7,311 nucleotides of DNA from DATBLY01 sp963705545 (GTDB lineage Bacteria > Actinomycetota > UBA4738 > HRBIN12), in NCBI GenBank assembly GCA_963705545.1, contig CAVPJX010000003.1, forward strand, positions 1 to 7,311, written 5' to 3'. The notes under the pieces were generated by a model. It saw only the letters and a program-made list of their open reading frames with translations, was not told where the DNA came from and did no database searches. Every line of letters begins with the position of its first letter. Position 1 is the first letter of the stretch. Positions 4,340 through 7,311 of this stretch are shown piece by piece. The translations under genes were made by a program, and so were the position numbers.

Positions 4340-7181
4340 CCGTCCGCCGAGCTCGGCCGCGCAGAATCAGCTTGCGGAGCTCGACGGCCCACAAGACGGT
4401 GCTCGCCATCCCGGCGCAGACGAGCCAGCGCTCGGGGTCCAGAGGGGTCGTGTCGAAGGCTCGGTTCAGGAACGGCGCGGAGACGACCGCGACCTGGAGC
4501 AGGAGCGACAAGGCGATGGCGAGCAGGAGGAGCCGGTTCCGGAGCGGGCGGCGGAACGCGCTCGCGCGATCCGACCGCGCGTTCATGCAGTTGAACAGCT
4601 GGGCCAGGACGAGGGTCGTGAAGGCCATCGTGCGTGCCTCGACGGGCTCGCCCGACCCCTCGAACAGCCCGCCCGACATCGCGAGATCGAACGTGAGCAG
4701 GGTCGCCACCGCCATCACGAGCCCGACGAACACGACGCCCCGCTGCATCCGGGCATCGATCACCCGATCCGTGAGGCGGCGGGGCGCCCGCTCCATCACG
4801 TCGTCGGGGGGTGGGTCCACACCCAGCGCGAGGGCGGGAGCGCTGTCGGTCAACAGGTTGATCCAGAGGATCTGCGTGGCGAGCAGGGGCACGTTCACCG
4901 CCCCTCCGACGGCGTCGAGGCCGATCAGGCCGGCGCCCATCACACCGAACAGCATCGTGAGCACCTCGCCCGCGTTCGATGAGAGCAGGTAGCGGAGGAA
5001 GGTGCGGATGTTCGCGAAGATCCCGCGGCCCTCGCGGACGGCCGCCACGATCGTCGCGAAGTCGTCGTCGGCGAGGACCATGTCCGCGGCCTCCTTCGCC
5101 ACGTCCGTCCCCGTGACGCCCATCGCGATCCCGATGTCCGCGCGTTTGAGCGCCGGCGCGTCGTTCACCCCGTCACCGGTCATCGCGACGATGTGCCCGT
5201 CGGCCCGGAGCGCGTCCACGATCCGCAGCTTGTGCTCGGGAACGACGCGCGCGTACACGGAGGTGTCTCGGACGACCGACCGGAGCTCGGCATCGTCGAG
5301 CTCCTCGATCCGCGCGCCGGTCACGACGGATCCTTCCTCGCCGTCGATCCCGAGCTCGGCGGCGATCCTCGCAGCCGTCGCGGGGTGGTCTCCCGTGATC
5401 ATCACGACGCGGATCCCGGCCCGGCGCGCGACCGCGATCGCCCGAGCGGCCTCGGGTCGCGGAGGATCCATGATCCCCACGAGCCCCGCGAAGATCAGCT
5501 CCCGCTCGAGCTCCTCGTCGGCGGGCGTCGGGGCGTCGGCCTCGAGCGGTCGATAGGCGACCCCGAGCGTACGGAGCGCTTCGCCGGCGAGCTCCTCGGT
5601 CCCCGACAGGATGGCCCGCCGGCGGGCCGCGTCCAACGGTACGTGCTCATCGCCCGCCTGCTCGTGCGTGCAGCGCGCGAGCAGGACGTCAGGCGCGCCC
5701 TTCGTGACGACGGTCAGCCCGCCCCCGCGGTCGGCGTCGGCCTGGAGCGTGCTCATCAGCTTCCGCTCCGAGGTGAAGGGCACCTCACCCACGCGGGTGA
5801 AGCGGCCGTCCCGCTCCCCGACGAGACCGGCCTTGTGCTCCGCCACGAGGAACGCGGCGTCCGTGGGGTCGCCGTGGACCACCCACGAGCCGTCCTCCTC
5901 GCGCAGCGAGGCGTTCCCCGCGAGGCTCCCACCGGCTAGGACGACGCGACCCTCCGCCGCCAGCGACCCCACGGGCGGCCCGTCCTCGGTCAGGAACTCC
6001 CCTTCCGGCCGGTACCCCGAGCCCGTCACCTCCACGGCGCCGGAGCGCGTGACGATCCGCCGGATCGTCATCTCGTTGCGGGTGAGCGTTCCGGTCTTGT
6101 CAGAGCAGATCACCGACGCCGACCCGAGCGTCTCGACCGACGACAGCTCCTTCACGATCGCGTTCCGGCGCGCCATCCGCTGCACGCCGAGGGCGAGGAC
6201 GACCGAGAGGACCGCCGGGAGCCCCTCGGGCACGGCCGCGACCGCGAGCGCCACCCCGACGATCAGGACGTTGATCACGTCCGAAGCGTCGCGGATCTCG
6301 GACGTGAGGGCCACGGCCACCACGACGATGGCGGCCACGAGCAGCACCGCGACGCCGAGCACCCGTCCGACGTGGTCGATCTCGCGCTGCAGCGGCGTCC
6401 GTTCCTGTTCGGTCGTCTCGAGGAGCTCGGCGATCCGGCCGATCTCGGTGGTCATCCCCGTACCGGTTACGATCGCCCGGCCGCGACCGCGGGTGACCGC
6501 CGTGCCGGCGAAGACCATGTTCGTCCGGTCGCCCAGCGCGACCGCCGGTGGCAGGAGCCCGGTGTCCTTCACCACCGGCTCGCTCTCCCCGGTGAGCGAC
6601 GCCTCGGACACGGTGAGCGCCGACGCCTCCAGCAGCCGGCCGTCCGCGCCCACGGCATCGCCCTCTCCGAGCACGAGGACGTCGCCGGGAACGACCTCGT
6701 CCGCCGGGATGCGACGCTCCACCCCGTCACGGACAACGGCGGCGGTCGTCGCCGCCATCCGCTCGAGGGCCGCGACCGCCCGCTCGGCCCGGGCCTCCTG
6801 CACGTACCCGAGCACCGCGTTCGCGAGCAGGATCACGGTGATCACGACCGGTTCGAACGGGAAGCCCTGCGTGCCCTCGAGGACCCAGGCGAGGAGCGAG
6901 ACCGCGAGCGCCGCGATCAACAGGTACACGAGCGGATCGGCGAACTGCGCGAGGAGCTTGCGCCAGGCGGGGACCGGCACCTCGGGCTCCAGTCGGTTCG
7001 GCCCGATGCGCCGCAGGCGCGCCTCGGCATCCGCGCTCGAGAGCCCGTGGACGCGATCGGTCCGCAGGCACGCGAGGAGCGCCTCGGCATCCGTGGCCCA
7101 CGCCGCCGGCGGCGGCCCGAGCCACGGATCGAGCGCCCACGTTCCGCCGCGGGCAGCGGTCTCCCCCGAGCCGTCGGACAT
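4329..7181 (-). CDS. P-type Ca2+-transporting ATPase (P2/PMR1-SERCA-like)
   Basis: A 950-aa integral membrane pump, predicted to export Ca2+ (possibly Mn2+) using ATP. In order: N-terminal cation-ATPase domain (about 32-80), M1-M2 (82-126), actuator domain with TGES (197-200), M3-M4 (272-332) with PEGLP (318-322), phosphorylation motif DKTGTLT with D361, nucleotide-binding domain with KGAP (494-497), DPPR (572-575), TGDH (596-599) and TGDGVNDAP (668-676), then the C-terminal M5-M10 bundle. Ca2+-site residues of SERCA are retained in M4 (E319), M5 (N736, E739 in SSNAGEV) and M6 (N775, D779 in WINLLTD). The M8 position of SERCA E908 is Gln861, which hints at one Ca2+ per cycle as in PMR1. ATG 7181 is chosen because TAGGCT lies 7 nt upstream; an in-frame TTG at 7232 would add 17 atypical residues. 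It is followed by arsR, but with a separate promoter. Na+/K+ or Mg2+ transport cannot be fully excluded. Confidence 0.94.
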   Translation of the reverse strand: MSDGSGETAARGGTWALDPWLGPPPAAWATDAEALLACLRTDRVHGLSSADAEARLRRIGPNRLEPEVPVPAWRKLLAQFADPLVYLLIAALAVSLLAWVLEGTQGFPFEPVVITVILLANAVLGYVQEARAERAVAALERMAATTAAVVRDGVERRIPADEVVPGDVLVLGEGDAVGADGRLLEASALTVSEASLTGESEPVVKDTGLLPPAVALGDRTNMVFAGTAVTRGRGRAIVTGTGMTTEIGRIAELLETTEQERTPLQREIDHVGRVLGVAVLLVAAIVVVAVALTSEIRDASDVINVLIVGVALAVAAVPEGLPAVLSVVLALGVQRMARRNAIVKELSSVETLGSASVICSDKTGTLTRNEMTIRRIVTRSGAVEVTGSGYRPEGEFLTEDGPPVGSLAAEGRVVLAGGSLAGNASLREEDGSWVVHGDPTDAAFLVAEHKAGLVGERDGRFTRVGEVPFTSERKLMSTLQADADRGGGLTVVTKGAPDVLLARCTHEQAGDEHVPLDAARRRAILSGTEELAGEALRTLGVAYRPLEADAPTPADEELERELIFAGLVGIMDPPRPEAARAIAVARRAGIRVVMITGDHPATAARIAAELGIDGEEGSVVTGARIEELDDAELRSVVRDTSVYARVVPEHKLRIVDALRADGHIVAMTGDGVNDAPALKRADIGIAMGVTGTDVAKEAADMVLADDDFATIVAAVREGRGIFANIRTFLRYLLSSNAGEVLTMLFGVMGAGLIGLDAVGGAVNVPLLATQILWINLLTDSAPALALGVDPPPDDVMERAPRRLTDRVIDARMQRGVVFVGLVMAVATLLTFDLAMSGGLFEGSGEPVEARTMAFTTLVLAQLFNCMNARSDRASAFRRPLRNRLLLLAIALSLLLQVAVVSAPFLNRAFDTTPLDPERWLVCAGMASTVLWAVELRKLILRGRARRTVDM

Positions 7182-7188
7182 CGTTCCC

Positions 7189-7194
7189 AGCCTA
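7189..7194 (-). promoter_or_regulatory. Candidate -10 box for the Ca2+-ATPase gene
   Basis: On the minus strand this reads TAGGCT (TANNNT), ending 7 nt before ATG 7181; the intervening GGGAACG is not a convincing Shine-Dalgarno. The same hexamer, TAGGCT, precedes the kinase start at the other end of the window. No clear -35 is visible. Confidence 0.45.
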
Positions 7195-7204
7195 GGTCCG
7201 GCGA

Positions 7205-7210
7205 TACCCT
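7205..7210 (+). promoter_or_regulatory. Weak candidate -10 box for the right-edge gene
   Basis: TACCCT fits TANNNT and would give a leader of roughly 40 nt containing the strong Shine-Dalgarno of the gene starting at 7259. There is no convincing -35. This is the only TANNNT I see in a sensible position on the plus strand of the 77-bp divergent gap. Confidence 0.2.
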
Positions 7211-7240
7211 CTCGAGCGACCGGGCGTCGCAAGGATGCTC

Positions 7241-7249
7241 AGGAAGGAG
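7241..7249 (+). promoter_or_regulatory. Strong Shine-Dalgarno for the right-edge gene
   Basis: AGGAAGGAG lies 9 nt before ATG 7259 and is highly complementary to the 3' end of 16S rRNA. It fixes the start of the truncated gene and is the only strong ribosome-binding site in the window. Confidence 0.75.
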
Positions 7250-7258
7250 CGGCCCTCG

Positions 7259-7311
7259 ATGAACGACGGAGCGGACGCAACGGATCAGCCGGCGGATCCA
7301 TCCCCGGCGAC
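7259..7311 (+). CDS. Start of an unidentified protein, cut by the window edge
   Basis: Only 17 codons are present, reading MNDGADATDQPADPSPA and open to the edge. The start is supported by the strong Shine-Dalgarno at 7241-7249. The visible part is acidic and Asp/Ala/Pro-rich with no hydrophobic stretch, so it looks like a disordered N-terminal extension and not a signal peptide. It is divergent from the Ca2+-ATPase, with a 77-bp gap between the two start codons. The product cannot be named from this much sequence. Confidence 0.6.
   Translation, partial: MNDGADATDQPADPSPA

Noticed and set aside
6372..7262. 296-codon plus-strand frame opposite the ATPase N-terminal half
   Set aside because: Antisense to unmistakable P-type ATPase sequence; its translation is Arg/Gly/His-rich with no recognisable domain.
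1..7311. CRISPR array, tRNA/rRNA genes, insertion sequence, attachment site or integron
   Set aside because: No regularly spaced repeats, tRNA-like cloverleaf sequence, transposase or integrase coding, or terminal inverted repeats were recognised on either strand.

Overview
This is a very GC-rich stretch (about 70% or more by eye) that is densely coded, with GTG and ATG starts and short intergenic gaps. Codon third positions are almost all G or C. Short Ala/Arg/Pro-rich coding, a Pro/Thr/Ser-rich lipoprotein linker, and several genes whose start codon sits 6-8 nt after a TANNNT hexamer with no Shine-Dalgarno site all fit a high-GC bacterium of the Actinomycetota. A high-GC Chloroflexota cannot be excluded. 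The window looks chromosomal: no mobile element, tRNA, rRNA, CRISPR array or phage gene was seen.

Layout. (1) A + strand phosphotransferase of the aminoglycoside/choline kinase-like fold ends at 809. Its stop codon interlocks with that of a - strand hotdog acyl-CoA thioesterase (806-1348). (2) A 48-bp divergent gap separates the thioesterase from a + strand pair: a Pro/Thr/Ser-linker lipoprotein (1397-2167) and, 23 nt later, a GT-B (GT1/MGT-like) glycosyltransferase (2191-3354). (3) An 85-bp convergent gap holds a strong G/C stem-loop. (4) On the - strand, read right to left, are a PMR1/SERCA-like P-type Ca2+-ATPase (7181-4329), then an ArsR-family repressor (4302-3976), then an SRPBCC/AHSA1-like protein (3979-3440) that overlaps the repressor by 4 bp. 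(5) At the right edge a divergent + strand gene begins at 7259 behind a strong Shine-Dalgarno and runs off the window.

How it works together. The ArsR and SRPBCC genes form a translationally coupled two-gene unit. It has its own promoter (TTGACA-N18-TATGCT) embedded in the end of the ATPase gene, and a 16-bp dyad lies in the promoter spacer, which is the arrangement expected for autorepression. The ATPase precedes them on the same strand but appears to have its own promoter. The other genes are unrelated housekeeping or accessory functions.

I did not find a clearly novel defence, mobile or biosynthetic system. The most interesting signal is regulatory. Five of the eight gene starts have a TANNNT -10-like box 6-8 nt before the start codon, which predicts mostly leaderless mRNAs and settles several start choices.
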